Assembly (NCBI GenBank): GCA_947498455.1
Contig: CANMKK010000001.1
Location: 62,001 to 126,000, forward strand
Direction: 5' to 3'
Source of the DNA: an uncultured Aquimarina sp.
GTDB lineage: Bacteria; Bacteroidota; Bacteroidia; Flavobacteriales; Flavobacteriaceae
DNA length: 64,000 bases
The notes beneath the pieces were generated by a model. It was not told where the DNA came from, did no database searches, and saw only the letters and a program-made list of their open reading frames with translations. Below are positions 1 through 7,253 of the stretch, piece by piece (position 1 is the first letter of the stretch; the number at the start of each line of letters is the position of its first letter). Made by a program: the position numbers and the translations under genes.

Positions 1-377
1 GAGATTGTATAAAACAATGAAGTTAACGGAGCTACAGAAATAAAATACTCTATTGTATTATCTATCGGTGTATATAACCCACCTTCTTTTCTGTTTACAT
101 TTATTTTAACCCTAACAGAAGAGTTCATCAAATTATTTTCTCTAATTAAATCAATAATCTCCTCCTGTAAAAACTCCGGAGTAAATGTCATGGGGATTTC
201 CATTCGTAAAATTCGCATGGAAGCCATTAGCCTAAAATAATGATCTTCCCAAAAAAGTATGGTGCCAGAGTTTACTCTTATTGTTTCGAATAATGCATCT
301 CCATACGCATATCCTCGATTAGTAATAGCCAGTGATTTCTCGTTATCTGCTACTATTTTTCCGTTACTATTAATCAT
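1..377 (-). CDS. Aminotransferase class IV, partial (C-terminus beyond window)
   Basis: The gene reads leftwards from an ATG at 377 and leaves the window at base 1. The visible N-terminus begins MINSNGKIVADNEKS and continues with GYAYGDALFETIRV, the typical opening of fold-type IV PLP enzymes (branched-chain aminotransferase / aminodeoxychorismate lyase group). It is followed by FWEDHYFRLMASMRIL and an alternating strand region. The PLP lysine would lie outside the window, so the substrate cannot be decided. It lies upstream of, and on the same strand as, nothing else in the window; the START-like gene on its right is also leftward. It is chromosomal backbone rather than element cargo, because it lies outside the tRNA junction. 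Confidence 0.85.
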   Translation of the reverse strand, partial: MINSNGKIVADNEKSLAITNRGYAYGDALFETIRVNSGTILFWEDHYFRLMASMRILRMEIPMTFTPEFLQEEIIDLIRENNLMNSSVRVKINVNRKEGGLYTPIDNTIEYFISVAPLTSLFYTI

Positions 378-440
378 ATAAAAAAGCCCCTTATTTCCAA
401 TATCAATTGGGCGGGGCAAATATACATTTTAAAATAAGAA

Positions 441-833
441 TTATGCAGAACCTAAAACATGTTTTAAATTACTCACCATATTATCCCAAAGCATTTTATT
501 TTCTTCTATTTCATCATCATCAGAAAAATCCGTTACCATTAAAGAAACATCCTTAGTAATTTCATCCACCTGTATACGCATTTCGAAAAAACAATCACTC
601 CCATCTTCTTCATCTGCACTCCATCTGAATTTTATTCTTTCACCACTTTTCTTACTCAAAAGTTTTGCTTCTTCCTCACTATCATCCCAAATAAATGTAA
701 ATAACTCTCCCCTAGAATTCACATTATCTGAAAACCATTCAGAAAGACCGGATGGTGTAGATATATATTGATATAATAATTGAGGGGAGGATTGTATTAC
801 AAATTCTAGTTCGTATTTAATTTTTTCAGACAT
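441..833 (-). CDS. START-like (AHSA1/SRPBCC-type) domain protein
   Basis: This 130-residue acidic protein has the START/AHSA1-like layout. An N-terminal strand (IKYELEFVIQSSPQLLYQYI) is followed by a helix with GLSEWFSDNVN, a beta-rich middle with FTFIWDDSEEEAKLL, and a C-terminal amphipathic helix (MLWDNMVSNLKHVL). Such domains bind hydrophobic ligands or act as chaperone co-factors; the ligand is unknown. It sits just upstream of the class IV aminotransferase on the same strand with a gap of about 60 bp, so the two may be co-transcribed. I read this pair as a conserved Bacteroidota chromosomal neighbourhood, from memory of the families. Confidence 0.8.
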   Translation of the reverse strand: MSEKIKYELEFVIQSSPQLLYQYISTPSGLSEWFSDNVNSRGELFTFIWDDSEEEAKLLSKKSGERIKFRWSADEEDGSDCFFEMRIQVDEITKDVSLMVTDFSDDDEIEENKMLWDNMVSNLKHVLGSA

Positions 834-914
834 ATTGATAATTGTTAGTAAGCCAATATATAGATTAATTATTGACTTTAAAAGTATTTGAAAAAAATTA
901 ATTCTACTTTATTG

Positions 915-945
915 TTTGCGTCATTGCATTTTGTTTTTATATTTG
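915..945 (+). promoter_or_regulatory. Bacteroidota-type promoter of tRNA-Met
   Basis: TTTG at 915-918 and TATATTTG at 938-945 are 19 bp apart, which fits the Bacteroidota -33 (TTTG) / -7 (TANNTTTG) consensus. The tRNA starts about 54 bp after the -7 box. Confidence 0.7.
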
Positions 946-998
946 CACCCGCAAACGGAATATTTGTATATTCTAATTGCAATAAATATTTAGAAAAT

Positions 999-1072
999 GG
1001 CGAGGTAGCTCAGTTGGTTAGAGCGTCGGATTCATAACCCGGAGGTCGGGGGATCGTGCCCCCCTCTCGCTA
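999..1072 (+). tRNA. tRNA-Met (anticodon CAT), probable integration site
   Basis: A full cloverleaf folds. It has acceptor GGCGAGG against TCTCGCT, T8-A9, a D arm GCTC/GAGC, and an anticodon loop TTCATAA with CAT. The variable region is AGGTC, and the T arm is GGGGG/CCCCC around ATCGTGC. The top of the anticodon stem has an A.C mismatch just below the loop. CCA is not encoded. The 3' end adjoins the first mobile-element sequence, so this gene is the likely attachment target. The matching copy of its 3' end should lie at the far end of the element, outside the window. Confidence 0.93.
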
Positions 1073-1542
1073 CAAAGATTAACAAAGAAAAGCTGGCTTT
1101 AACGAGTCGGCTTTTTTTATTTACCTAAAACATACCTAAAACAAACGTCAATTTTCCTCTTATTTTCTCTGAATCACATAAATTTCTATAATCATTCGTG
1201 GTTTTTAAGCATTTTTCATCGATAGCTTGACGTTATTATAGTAACATTTCAGCGTTTTTATCTGCAAAAACCACTTCTCTACTCCTTTTTTCATCCATGA
1301 ATTGTAACTAAATAATTGCAAAATCCTGTCTATTCCACTCCCTGACCAGAGCAAATATCGCCGTCCGCCTTTGCGCTGTTGCAAGGCAGGCTAAAGAACG
1401 CTTGTAATTTTTATGGTGAGGTGAGGGGGCGCGTTGCCTTGCCTTCGCCCCTGCTGTGGCATTTGCTTGCCTGTTCAGTGAGCGTCCTAGCCAGACATGA
1501 GCTGAACAGTAAATAATTGTTTAATTAAAATCATCAGAAATT
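1073..1542. other. Left junction region of the element, no gene
   Basis: I see no credible gene in these 470 bases. After the tRNA terminator the 9-mer ACCTAAAAC is directly repeated at 1123-1131 and 1134-1142, which could be a recombinase arm site. Further right the base composition rises in G+C. There are inverted repeats: GCAAGGCA near 1380 against TGCCTTGC near 1435, GGGGCG (1426-1431) against CGCCCC (1446-1451), and CTGTTCAG near 1470 against CTGAACAG near 1503. The sequence GGTGAGGTGAGGGGG at about 1415 resembles the hairpins found next to later genes of the element. Confidence 0.5.
1090..1119 (+). terminator. Terminator after tRNA-Met
   Basis: AAGCTGGC (1090-1097) pairs with GTCGGCTT (1106-1113) over eight positions with two G-U pairs, and a T-run follows. 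Confidence 0.6.
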
Positions 1543-2007
1543 ATGGCAACAAAAACAGCAAATGCAAAACAGAATGGAACGGACATCAAGAAAAATGGTG
1601 CAACTCCCAAAACGACCACAACTGCAACCCAGAAAGTTGCACCAACTCAAACCACTCCAAAAGGTGCAAATGATAAAGAAGTCATCCAACCCGAAGATGT
1701 AACCAAGAAACTGGCTCAGGAAGCGTTAGGAAAAATAGCCATCTCTATCGAAGATCGTATGACCGCCTTTGAGCAACTGACCGGACTAGCCAATCAGCGT
1801 ACACGATTGAAAAACAAGCTGAATGAACTCAACAAATTTGTATTTAATAATGGTGCTAACTGTGAGTTCACCGTCAAGGATGAAGAAGGCAAAATGTTCA
1901 CTACATCGAACAATAACCTGATTACACTGGTGACAGGTATCCTCAAAGAAACATTGGAGGAGCGTAAAACCGAGATCGAGAACCAGATCGTCACATTTAA
2001 TTTGTAA
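1543..2007 (+). CDS. Hypothetical protein with low-complexity N-terminus and coiled-coil C-terminus
   Basis: I do not recognise the 154-residue product. Residues 1-50 are rich in Thr, Lys, Asn and Ala and look disordered. Residues 55-154 are predicted mostly helical, with heptad-like stretches (QRTRLKNKLNELNKF, ETLEERKTEIENQIV). It is the first gene of the element and lies just after the structured junction region. Its TAA overlaps an ATG on the same strand at 2007, but that ATG is probably not the true start of the next gene. It could be a structural or DNA-associated accessory protein; nothing in the sequence decides this. Confidence 0.7.
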   Translation: MATKTANAKQNGTDIKKNGATPKTTTTATQKVAPTQTTPKGANDKEVIQPEDVTKKLAQEALGKIAISIEDRMTAFEQLTGLANQRTRLKNKLNELNKFVFNNGANCEFTVKDEEGKMFTTSNNNLITLVTGILKETLEERKTEIENQIVTFNL

Positions 2008-2045
2008 TGTCTAATCGTAAGAAAACACATCCTCTTACTATACAG

Positions 2046-2078
2046 GTGAGGGGATGTTTTCTTTTGCTACATCCTCAC
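2046..2078 (+). repeat. GGTGAGGGG-type intergenic hairpin
   Basis: GTGAG..GATGT (2046-2057) pairs with ACATC-CTCAC (2069-2078) immediately before the ArdB start. It is one of several hairpins in the element built around GGTGAGGG. Confidence 0.5.
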
Positions 2079-2081
2079 ATC

Positions 2082-2516
2082 ATGAAAACAACGCCTATAA
2101 CAGAATCATTTGAAGGTAATGAGCATATCAAACGATGTCTCTGGCCGACAAAAAGACGAATGGACTTTTACCCGACCTTTATTCCCAAACAAGCCATGCA
2201 GTTTGAAGGAATGGTATTTCGCTATATGGAAGAATTTTGCACTCCATACAAAGGAGGTTATTGGGATTTTTATGCTTTATCTAATGGCGGTTTTTATATC
2301 GCATTGAAAAAATCCGGTCATATACAGGTAGAAAACACCATGAATTATTATAAAGGTGAAATGAGTGCTGATGCTGCCTGTATTAGTATCAACCTACTTG
2401 CTTTATGTGATTGCGCTAGTAATGGCGATATGCAACTGATTAAAGCATTTCACCATTTACGCGACTATGCCAAGATCCATCCTGAGAGTAGGGACATATT
2501 GCGCTTTATTGATTGA
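2082..2516 (+). CDS. Antirestriction protein, ArdB/KlcA family
   Basis: ArdB/KlcA proteins block type I restriction in the recipient cell after conjugation, without resembling DNA in the way ArdA does. The central motif GGYWDFYALSNGGFYIAL matches the family signature, as do MQFEGMVFRYMEEF before it, SADAACISINLLALC after it, and the C-terminal FHHLRDYAKIHPESRDILRFID. I chose the ATG at 2082 because the family normally starts close to this point. The frame is open further upstream to 2007, but that stretch overlaps the previous gene and is a hairpin. Its place at the leading end of the element fits early expression after transfer. A strong terminator follows. Confidence 0.9.
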   Translation: MKTTPITESFEGNEHIKRCLWPTKRRMDFYPTFIPKQAMQFEGMVFRYMEEFCTPYKGGYWDFYALSNGGFYIALKKSGHIQVENTMNYYKGEMSADAACISINLLALCDCASNGDMQLIKAFHHLRDYAKIHPESRDILRFID

Positions 2517-2542
2517 TTTGCTCAACCTACCTCTCTCCCACC

Positions 2543-2575
2543 ATCCCTTCATGTAGCTATGAGGGGATTTTTTTT
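2543..2575 (+). terminator. Rho-independent terminator after ardB-like gene
   Basis: ATCCCTTCAT (2543-2552) pairs with ATGAGGGGAT (2559-2568), including one G-U pair, and is followed by an eight-base T-run. Confidence 0.8.
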
Positions 2576-2650
2576 AATCCATATAAAACCACATAACACC
2601 ATCTCAGGGAAATCGCCCCGTTCTGGCACATCTTTTGTAACACATTCACT

Positions 2651-2929
2651 ATGAAAACAATGGAAGTTATATGTTTACAAAGTGAAGCCCTCTATATGCT
2701 TGTAGATGAAGTGGTCGAGCATGTTAAAACCAGCCACGACATTAAAGAAGATAAGTGGATCGCACCGGAAGAAGCCATGCGGATGCTAAATATCACCAGT
2801 GATACCACCTTACAGAAACTCAGAGATAATCTGGACATAGAGTTCAGTCAGCCCTCACGCAAGATCATACTCTATGACCGCGACTCGATTTATGCCTATC
2901 TGGAGAAACACCGTAAAAAATCATTCTAA
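2651..2929 (+). CDS. Helix-turn-helix (excisionase/MerR-like) DNA-binding protein
   Basis: This 92-residue protein has an N-terminal helix and a C-terminal winged HTH. WIAPEEAMRMLNITSDTTLQKLRDN forms the two helices, RKIILYDRDSIYAYLEKH the wing and last helix. This is the HTH_17 / excisionase type that Bacteroidota integrative elements usually carry near their ends as excision or transfer regulators. The C-terminal position of the wing and the length agree with that family. The stop codon overlaps the next ATG by one base, so the two genes are probably translated together. Confidence 0.8.
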   Translation: MKTMEVICLQSEALYMLVDEVVEHVKTSHDIKEDKWIAPEEAMRMLNITSDTTLQKLRDNLDIEFSQPSRKIILYDRDSIYAYLEKHRKKSF

Positions 2930-3189
2930 TGGATAAGTTGGAAAAACGAGAGGAAGAACTATATGCCAGAGCCTATAATCACGGCTATTATCTACAGCAA
3001 TTCAAACCGGAAATGGCTAATGCGATTTCCGAAACACCCCATGCACATAATATTTATCTACAAACCTTTAATGATGGTCGGGAAGCATTTCTTGAAGAGA
3101 TGAAAGAAAAGCTCAAAGAGCATCAAACATTTCCGACAGATCATGCCAATGACAATAACAGGGATCACGGTATGGATATAGATCGCTAA
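2929..3189 (+). CDS. Hypothetical protein, one G-F-x-x-G module
   Basis: The 86-residue product is highly charged and helical, with the pattern AYNHGYYLQQF...NIYLQTFNDGREAFLEEMKEKLKEH. The same arrangement, two short (G)-[YF]-x-x-G repeats about 35-40 residues apart ending in a charged helix, occurs several times in the 297-residue protein at 24151-25044. I take this gene as a single-module relative. Function unknown. It starts on the last base of the HTH gene stop codon. Confidence 0.7.
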   Translation: MDKLEKREEELYARAYNHGYYLQQFKPEMANAISETPHAHNIYLQTFNDGREAFLEEMKEKLKEHQTFPTDHANDNNRDHGMDIDR

Positions 3190-3238
3190 GACCATTTTAG
3201 AAAATTACTGTATTTTAGCCGCCATCAACCCCCATTTT

Positions 3239-3376
3239 ATGGCAGAATTTTGTAATAGTTGCGCAAAGCGGCTTGGTTTAGAACCGGAACTACCTCCTTT
3301 CTTATGTGAAGGATGCGGTGAGCAGATTGAACGCCCTTCTTTTAAAAAATGGCTCAATAAACTCTTTGGCAAATGA
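3239..3376 (+). CDS. Small zinc-ribbon protein (45 aa)
   Basis: The frame encodes MAEFCNSCAKRLG...FLCEGCGEQIERP...KKWLNKLFGK. Two CxxC pairs (residues 5-8 and around 25-28) form a treble-clef or zinc-ribbon knuckle, followed by a basic helix. The stop TGA overlaps the ATG of the next gene (ATGA at 3373-3376), which supports it as a translated gene despite its size. The product may bind nucleic acid or a partner protein; nothing more can be said. Confidence 0.7.
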   Translation: MAEFCNSCAKRLGLEPELPPFLCEGCGEQIERPSFKKWLNKLFGK

Positions 3377-3606
3377 CACTTGAAGCATTTAACAGTCTTT
3401 CTGACTTTGACCAATATGATATTATCTATAATGAAGGCACATTCATTGATGCCATCATTGAAGGATCTGATCGCTATGTCCTTTATGCAGTAGATACATT
3501 CTTTGTCGAACTCTATTACAAATCCCTACCTAATAAGGTCGTTGGAAAACGTGCCTTTGTGGAAGGGAAGCTATTAGACAAATACACCGTTAATCAACTG
3601 AAGTAA
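3373..3606 (+). CDS. Hypothetical protein, first of a tandem pair
   Basis: 77 residues beginning MTLEAFNSLSDFDQYDII. It is a paralogue of the next gene: MTLE[AT]FNSL, a Q-Y pair, GTF, a [YD]-x-[YF]-x-LYA[VI]D.FFVE[LI] core and a final LL.KY. The core FFVELYYKSLPNKVVGKRAF is predicted as beta hairpin. It is small, soluble and acidic in its first half. Function is unknown to me. Its start overlaps the stop of the zinc-ribbon gene by four bases. Confidence 0.7.
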   Translation: MTLEAFNSLSDFDQYDIIYNEGTFIDAIIEGSDRYVLYAVDTFFVELYYKSLPNKVVGKRAFVEGKLLDKYTVNQLK

Positions 3607-3634
3607 TGAAGTTCTAATTCATATATTTAGGTAT

Positions 3635-3868
3635 ATGACACTCGAAACATTTAATAGTTTGCCTGAAGAGGGGCAATATCGCACTGTCTTGTCTCACGGA
3701 ACCTTTCTAAAGGGCTTTATGGAAGATCAGGAAAACTATATGTTGTTTGCCATCGATCATTTTTTTGTGGAGATACATTTTACAGCCTATAAAGAAGATG
3801 TTATCTATATAAAAGCATTTAATACCAGTCACCTGCTTCACAAATATTCACCGCAACTCCCAAACTAA
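3635..3868 (+). CDS. Hypothetical protein, second of a tandem pair
   Basis: 77 residues, exactly the length of its upstream neighbour and colinear with it over the full length (MTLETFNSLPEEGQYRTV..., YMLFAIDHFFVEIHF...). Identity is roughly 40 percent by eye, so the duplication is old. The gap is 28 bp and the pair is likely one transcription unit. Function unknown. The 3' end overlaps a small leftward ORF by a few bases. Confidence 0.7.
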   Translation: MTLETFNSLPEEGQYRTVLSHGTFLKGFMEDQENYMLFAIDHFFVEIHFTAYKEDVIYIKAFNTSHLLHKYSPQLPN

Positions 3869-3996
3869 CACTTCTCATTTTTCTTTTGCCAATCCCGCGC
3901 GGAGCGCATTTTTTGCTTGGTATAATTTAACCATGTGTTTTGGTCTGCAAAGTTAAAGCCGGCATCCAAACACCATTTCTTTCCTTCGTCACTCAT
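3865..3996 (-). CDS. Small hypothetical protein (43 aa)
   Basis: The leftward frame encodes MSDEGKKWCLDAGFNF and continues to DWQKKNEKC. It is the only good ORF in the gap between the duplicated pair and the J-domain gene. A shortened, stop-interrupted relative (MTTGKWCLEKCP) can be read leftwards at about 5096-5134, in a similar place upstream of another gene, so start region and flanks seem to be duplicated. Being short, it might instead be part of a non-coding repeated element. Confidence 0.4.
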   Translation of the reverse strand: MSDEGKKWCLDAGFNFADQNTWLNYTKQKMRSARDWQKKNEKC

Positions 3997-4010
3997 GGCT
4001 TATTGGATGC
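3961..4010. repeat. Dispersed hairpin element, copy 1
   Basis: GCATCCAA (3962-3969) pairs with TTGGATGC (4003-4010), and CCAT (3973-3976) with ATGG inside it. The sequence CATCCAAACACCATTTC ... CATGGCTTATTG recurs, altered, at 5104-5142 and in the palindromic element at 12006-12126. It lies upstream of the J-domain gene. Confidence 0.5.
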
Positions 4011-4063
4011 AAGGCTTTTAAGGATAGCATTAAATCACATGTTAAACCTTAAAATCCACAACC

Positions 4064-4564
4064 ATGAATGTGTATGATGCAGCCAAGATACTAGGTATCA
4101 TAGGAGAAATTAATCCTAAAATTGTCAAAAGTGCTTTTAGAGAAGCATGCAAGAAATATCACCCCGATGTGAATCCAGCGGGTGAAGAACTCATGAAAAT
4201 GATCAATGAAGCCTATGAGGTGTTAAAAGATTATTCCGGTGAGAGCAGGGATCAACAAAGTGATTATAGTAATGCCTTAAGTGAAGCCCTGAATGCTATT
4301 ATTCATCTACCGGATTTAATCATAGAAATATGTGGCGCCTGGATCTGGATCACAGGTAATACCAAAATCCATAAAGAACTACTGAAAGAATCCGGTTTTA
4401 AATGGGCTTCCAAAAAGAAAGCATGGTACTTCCGGCCTGAAGAATATAGAAGCAAATCCAGAGGTAAGAAATCACTGGGTGAGATTCGAGCTAAATATGG
4501 ATCAAGCAGACCTGATACTGCAAAAGCATCCCATACAAAAACACTTAACAACTATGATAGATAA
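4064..4564 (+). CDS. J-domain (DnaJ-like) protein with extra C-terminal domain
   Basis: Residues 1-58 are a J-domain. There is a helix with MNVYDAAKILGI, then FREACKKYHPDVNPAGEELM with the diagnostic HPD at residues 33-35, and a closing helix NEAYEVLKDYS. J-domains stimulate DnaK ATPase and bring clients to it. The C-terminal part (about 80-150) has LIIEICGAWIWITG, GFKWASKKKAWYFRPEEYRSK, a segment seen behind J-domains in other phage and plasmid proteins as I recall, and it may act on a replication or transfer complex. No Gly/Phe linker or zinc domain is present, so it is not a general DnaJ. The 3' end overlaps the next gene by 11 bp. Confidence 0.85.
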   Translation: MNVYDAAKILGIIGEINPKIVKSAFREACKKYHPDVNPAGEELMKMINEAYEVLKDYSGESRDQQSDYSNALSEALNAIIHLPDLIIEICGAWIWITGNTKIHKELLKESGFKWASKKKAWYFRPEEYRSKSRGKKSLGEIRAKYGSSRPDTAKASHTKTLNNYDR

Positions 4565-5051
4565 AACCTACTTGAATAGAGAATGGGATCAACAACTTGA
4601 AGCTATGTTACGTAGCCCGTTAAATAAACCTACCGTGATAGCAAAGGGGAACCCTGAACGTTTACAAGTCTATTATGGGTTTGCCAAACTAACCCCGAAA
4701 GTGGTTCGTAAGCATGAACTGGTCATTATCTACGAGAATGCAAACCATAATCCAATGAAGAATTTGCAATGGATCTTTCGTAAAACACACCTAGTCTATA
4801 TCCGTCAACAAACCAAGGAAGAAATGTCAAATGCTAATTATAGCAATCGCATTTTTACCAAATATGGCTATTTCATTGATGATCAGCCCTGGTGTGGCAA
4901 TATTGATCTGGTGCTGGAGCATAACTACTTATCCGAAAGTCAACAAGTAACACAAAGAGAACGCCAACTTATTCGTGTGATGCTCCGTGAAAAATATACT
5001 GAATGTTATGACACTAAACCTTGTTATCAAACAGCATTAATATTCCATTGA
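4554..5051 (+). CDS. Hypothetical protein
   Basis: 165 residues from the ATG at 4554, chosen because an upstream ATG at 4479 would overlap the J-domain gene by 86 bp. It starts MIDKTYLNREWDQQLEAML and ends QRERQLIRVMLREKYTECY... The mixed alpha/beta sequence contains several aromatic clusters (LQVYYGFAKL, WIFRKTHLVYI, IFTKYGYFID). There are no membrane segments or recognisable catalytic motifs. It is coupled to the J-domain gene by overlap, so it may work with it. I do not recognise the family. Confidence 0.7.
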   Translation: MIDKTYLNREWDQQLEAMLRSPLNKPTVIAKGNPERLQVYYGFAKLTPKVVRKHELVIIYENANHNPMKNLQWIFRKTHLVYIRQQTKEEMSNANYSNRIFTKYGYFIDDQPWCGNIDLVLEHNYLSESQQVTQRERQLIRVMLREKYTECYDTKPCYQTALIFH

Positions 5052-5097
5052 TAGCTGACTTTACTGACTGAAACATTCTGTTTGGAATTGCGAATCT

Positions 5098-5150
5098 AAG
5101 GGCATTTCTCCAAACACCATTTCCCTGTGGTCATGGCTTATTGAAGACAG
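5098..5150. repeat. Dispersed hairpin element, copy 2
   Basis: The sequence TCCAAACACCATTTC followed by GTCATGGCTTATTGAAGAC is a diverged copy of 3961-4010 with a shorter middle. CCAA/TTG and CCAT/ATGG can still pair, and an outer GGGC/GCCC pair closes it. It lies upstream of the gene at 5207. Confidence 0.45.
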
Positions 5151-5206
5151 GCCCTTGATGGTTAATGGCAAATAAACAGAATGTTTCACCATTAAAATTA
5201 TTCAAC

Positions 5207-5560
5207 ATGAATCAAGATCAAAAAAATCCGAAGTACAACACGACATTGAAGAAAACATCCATTTATGGATGGAGTGCCAAAACCCTTATCAAAGATGTTC
5301 TCGGTTACGATTGGAACATCAGTACATTCAGGATGCATTCAGGTAAGATTAGCTGTACTGCACAAGCTGGAAAACTGGAAACCAGAGACGACTATGAGTC
5401 TTTCAGTTTCCTGATGTTTCAAGATCCATCCATCAGCCTATATCAAGAAAAACGACGTGCTACCCAGAATACCGTAGAAGAGATTCACAAAAAGGGATTA
5501 GACATATTTACGAACCGTCTGACAGCAGGCACTATACCTTCTAAAGATGAAAACGAATAA
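5207..5560 (+). CDS. Orphan-family protein A1 (W-x-I-x-T[FY] family)
   Basis: 117 residues from 5207. I preferred this ATG to the one at 5165 because it gives the same N-terminal length as its two paralogues (5723-6136 and 9921-10247). Shared features are YDWNISTF, GKISCTAQAG, SFSFLMFQDPSISLYQ, RATQNTVEEIHKKGLDIF. The layout suggests two strands with a conserved cysteine, then a strand-helix-helix. There are no membrane segments or obvious active site. The next small gene overlaps its end by 14 bp. Function unknown; the family is discussed under findings. Confidence 0.7.
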   Translation: MNQDQKNPKYNTTLKKTSIYGWSAKTLIKDVLGYDWNISTFRMHSGKISCTAQAGKLETRDDYESFSFLMFQDPSISLYQEKRRATQNTVEEIHKKGLDIFTNRLTAGTIPSKDENE

Positions 5561-5726
5561 TCAACAAACCGTGATCTATATGTACAATAATGCATTTACC
5601 ACTTGTGACTGTGGAAAAGAAATGATCCTCGTTAAGATTTTTACTCACAGTAAGAAATATAGAGGCACATGCGAATGCGGAAAGCAGTTTGAATTAATCA
5701 ATAACCATTTAACACTTACATCATGA
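5547..5726 (+). CDS. Small zinc-binding protein (59 aa)
   Basis: The product begins MKTNNQQTVIYMYNN and contains TTCDCGKEMILVKIF and RGTCECGKQFELI. The two CxCG knuckles, 23 residues apart, make a zinc ribbon. Both ends overlap neighbours (14 bp with the gene before it, an ATGA overlap with the gene after it). That argues for real translation coupled to the two paralogous genes on either side. Confidence 0.65.
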   Translation: MKTNNQQTVIYMYNNAFTTCDCGKEMILVKIFTHSKKYRGTCECGKQFELINNHLTLTS

Positions 5727-6136
5727 AAACGATAAAACATCCATTAGAGACTCACCATAAAGCAACTACTAATATGGCAATAATTGGTTGGTATAAACTA
5801 TCAATCATCTATGATATATCTGGTTGTGACTGGTATATTGAGACCTATAAACGGGAAGGTGCCATACGTTGCACCGCGAAAATGGGATATGCAGCCATTG
5901 ATATATTTATTCCATCGAATCGACCTTTACTACGATTACATACAGCCTATCAATATTGCGACAAAGAAGCAGTGATAAGCGTACATGAAGCTGGATTAAA
6001 ACGCTTTGATCAGATTGTTGCATCGGGACTGATACAAGTACCTCAACATATCAAAGCGTGGGTCACTCATCAGAAATATCGCGCTGATATGGCAAAATTC
6101 CCAAAAACACATACTTCACCAAATACTCACCTTTAA
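5723..6136 (+). CDS. Orphan-family protein A2 (W-x-I-x-T[FY] family)
   Basis: 137 residues. It shares CDWYIETYKREGAIRCTAKMG and the later EAVISVHEAGLKRFDQIVASGL with the proteins at 5207-5560 and 9921-10247, but it has lost the FQDP.I.LYQ block, replaced by IPSNRPLLRLHTAYQY. It has a longer, basic C-terminal tail. Its start lies in the stop codon of the small zinc-binding gene. It is the most diverged member of the family and has no recognised function. Confidence 0.7.
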   Translation: MKTIKHPLETHHKATTNMAIIGWYKLSIIYDISGCDWYIETYKREGAIRCTAKMGYAAIDIFIPSNRPLLRLHTAYQYCDKEAVISVHEAGLKRFDQIVASGLIQVPQHIKAWVTHQKYRADMAKFPKTHTSPNTHL

Positions 6137-6147
6137 AACATACAATC

Positions 6148-6549
6148 ATGGGATGGACATCATTCACCTATAATACAGCAAGACATTTAGACTGGACAGC
6201 AGAACAGGCATTGGATTTCTGCCAGAAAGAATTTAACCGTAACGGTTATCATATATTGAGATTCTGGTTAGAAAAAGCCACGCATCTTACAGAGCGTAAT
6301 GTCATCTATCTGGTCATGAAAGACCCAGACGGGGATCACTTCATATTAACTATTTTAGTGGACATTATGGAGGGCAATATCTTCTATAAAGAAATGGATA
6401 ACAGCATCGGCCCGATAGCAGATAGCTGCCCTGTTGCTTTCTTAAGTTTATTACCTGAACCGACAAGTGTTTATGATGCAGAATGGCGTAAACGGGTCAT
6501 TAAAAACGGTGTTATCTATCACCATCAGATAGCAGAAACCGTATCTTAA
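6148..6549 (+). CDS. MGWT-type hypothetical protein (DUF6927-like)
   Basis: 133 residues beginning MGWTSFTYNTARHLDWTAEQALDFC. The MGWTS start, the middle NVIYLVMKDPDGDHFILTILV, and the later YKEMDNSIGPIADSCPVAFLSLL followed by AEWRKRV resemble a family I remember from phages and integrative elements as DUF6927 (MGWTSY..., EMDE..GP..Y.CP, WR.R). The biochemical role of that family is unknown. It is the last gene of the rightward small-gene train and lies 11 bp after its neighbour. Convergent genes follow. Confidence 0.65.
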   Translation: MGWTSFTYNTARHLDWTAEQALDFCQKEFNRNGYHILRFWLEKATHLTERNVIYLVMKDPDGDHFILTILVDIMEGNIFYKEMDNSIGPIADSCPVAFLSLLPEPTSVYDAEWRKRVIKNGVIYHHQIAETVS

Positions 6550-6558
6550 TCATTCTTA

Positions 6559-7155
6559 TCAATCAAGGTGATTTGCAGGAGATAATTGCAATCTTTCCAG
6601 CAAATCACCTCTTTTTTTGTTCTCTTCTTCCCAATCACCATAGTGATCTTCATTCCATTGCCCTGTTTGCTTATGACCACTAATATGACCATTAAGCTGT
6701 TTCGTGTTTGCAAATGACTTCTGACATTCAGGACATTTATAAGGCTTCAGCTCCAGCTCAATATGATGTTCCTGAAGTTGCGTAAATATATCTGGCTGTA
6801 ACTCCTGTGATTCTTCATTGGGTTTGTCTGCATAGAATAAATGACTGAATGAGAATATTGTTCCCGATAACATAATCGCAATCAATACCGAGCTATAGAG
6901 ACTTTCCGGATAGAACTGGTAGACCACATTATGCGCTATGGTTCCAATCAGGTAAATGAAAGCGGTTTTCTTCCAGCCTTTGACGGTAAATATTAAAATG
7001 GCAAGATCCACACCCACGGCATAGAACCATGCGAACCAGGGATTATCATATTGGCTGTTTTCTGAGAATACATAGACCGTATGTGCTACTTGTGGAATGA
7101 GAATGATGGTGAGTGCTACAATACCGAACCATTCCTTAGTGATTATCTGCTTCAT
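6559..7155 (-). CDS. Four-helix membrane protein with a C-terminal C2H2 zinc finger
   Basis: 198 residues. Hydrophobic segments at about 10-29, 42-60, 63-80 and 86-106 look transmembrane. After an acidic linker the sequence YKCPECQKSFANTKQLNGH follows, with Cys141, Cys144, His157 and His161. This is an exact C-x2-C-x12-H-x3-H finger with the Phe and Leu core positions, rare in bacteria and usual in eukaryotes (Ros/MucR-type bacterial fingers have different spacing). The finger should face the cytoplasm if four helices are right. It could tether DNA or a protein at the membrane. The stop lies 10 bp from the convergent MGWT gene. Confidence 0.75.
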   Translation of the reverse strand: MKQIITKEWFGIVALTIILIPQVAHTVYVFSENSQYDNPWFAWFYAVGVDLAILIFTVKGWKKTAFIYLIGTIAHNVVYQFYPESLYSSVLIAIMLSGTIFSFSHLFYADKPNEESQELQPDIFTQLQEHHIELELKPYKCPECQKSFANTKQLNGHISGHKQTGQWNEDHYGDWEEENKKRGDLLERLQLSPANHLD

Positions 7156-7253
7156 ACTATCGTGCTTTTACACACAACCCACATCACAGAATATGCCACA
7201 AACATCCATAAATACAGGGTTGAACCTATATGGTTTTATCTGGCTTAATGTTT

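Noticed and set aside
3205..3414. 69-codon leftward ORF
   Set aside because: Antisense to the small zinc-ribbon gene, which has CxxC knuckles and stop-start overlap with its neighbour.
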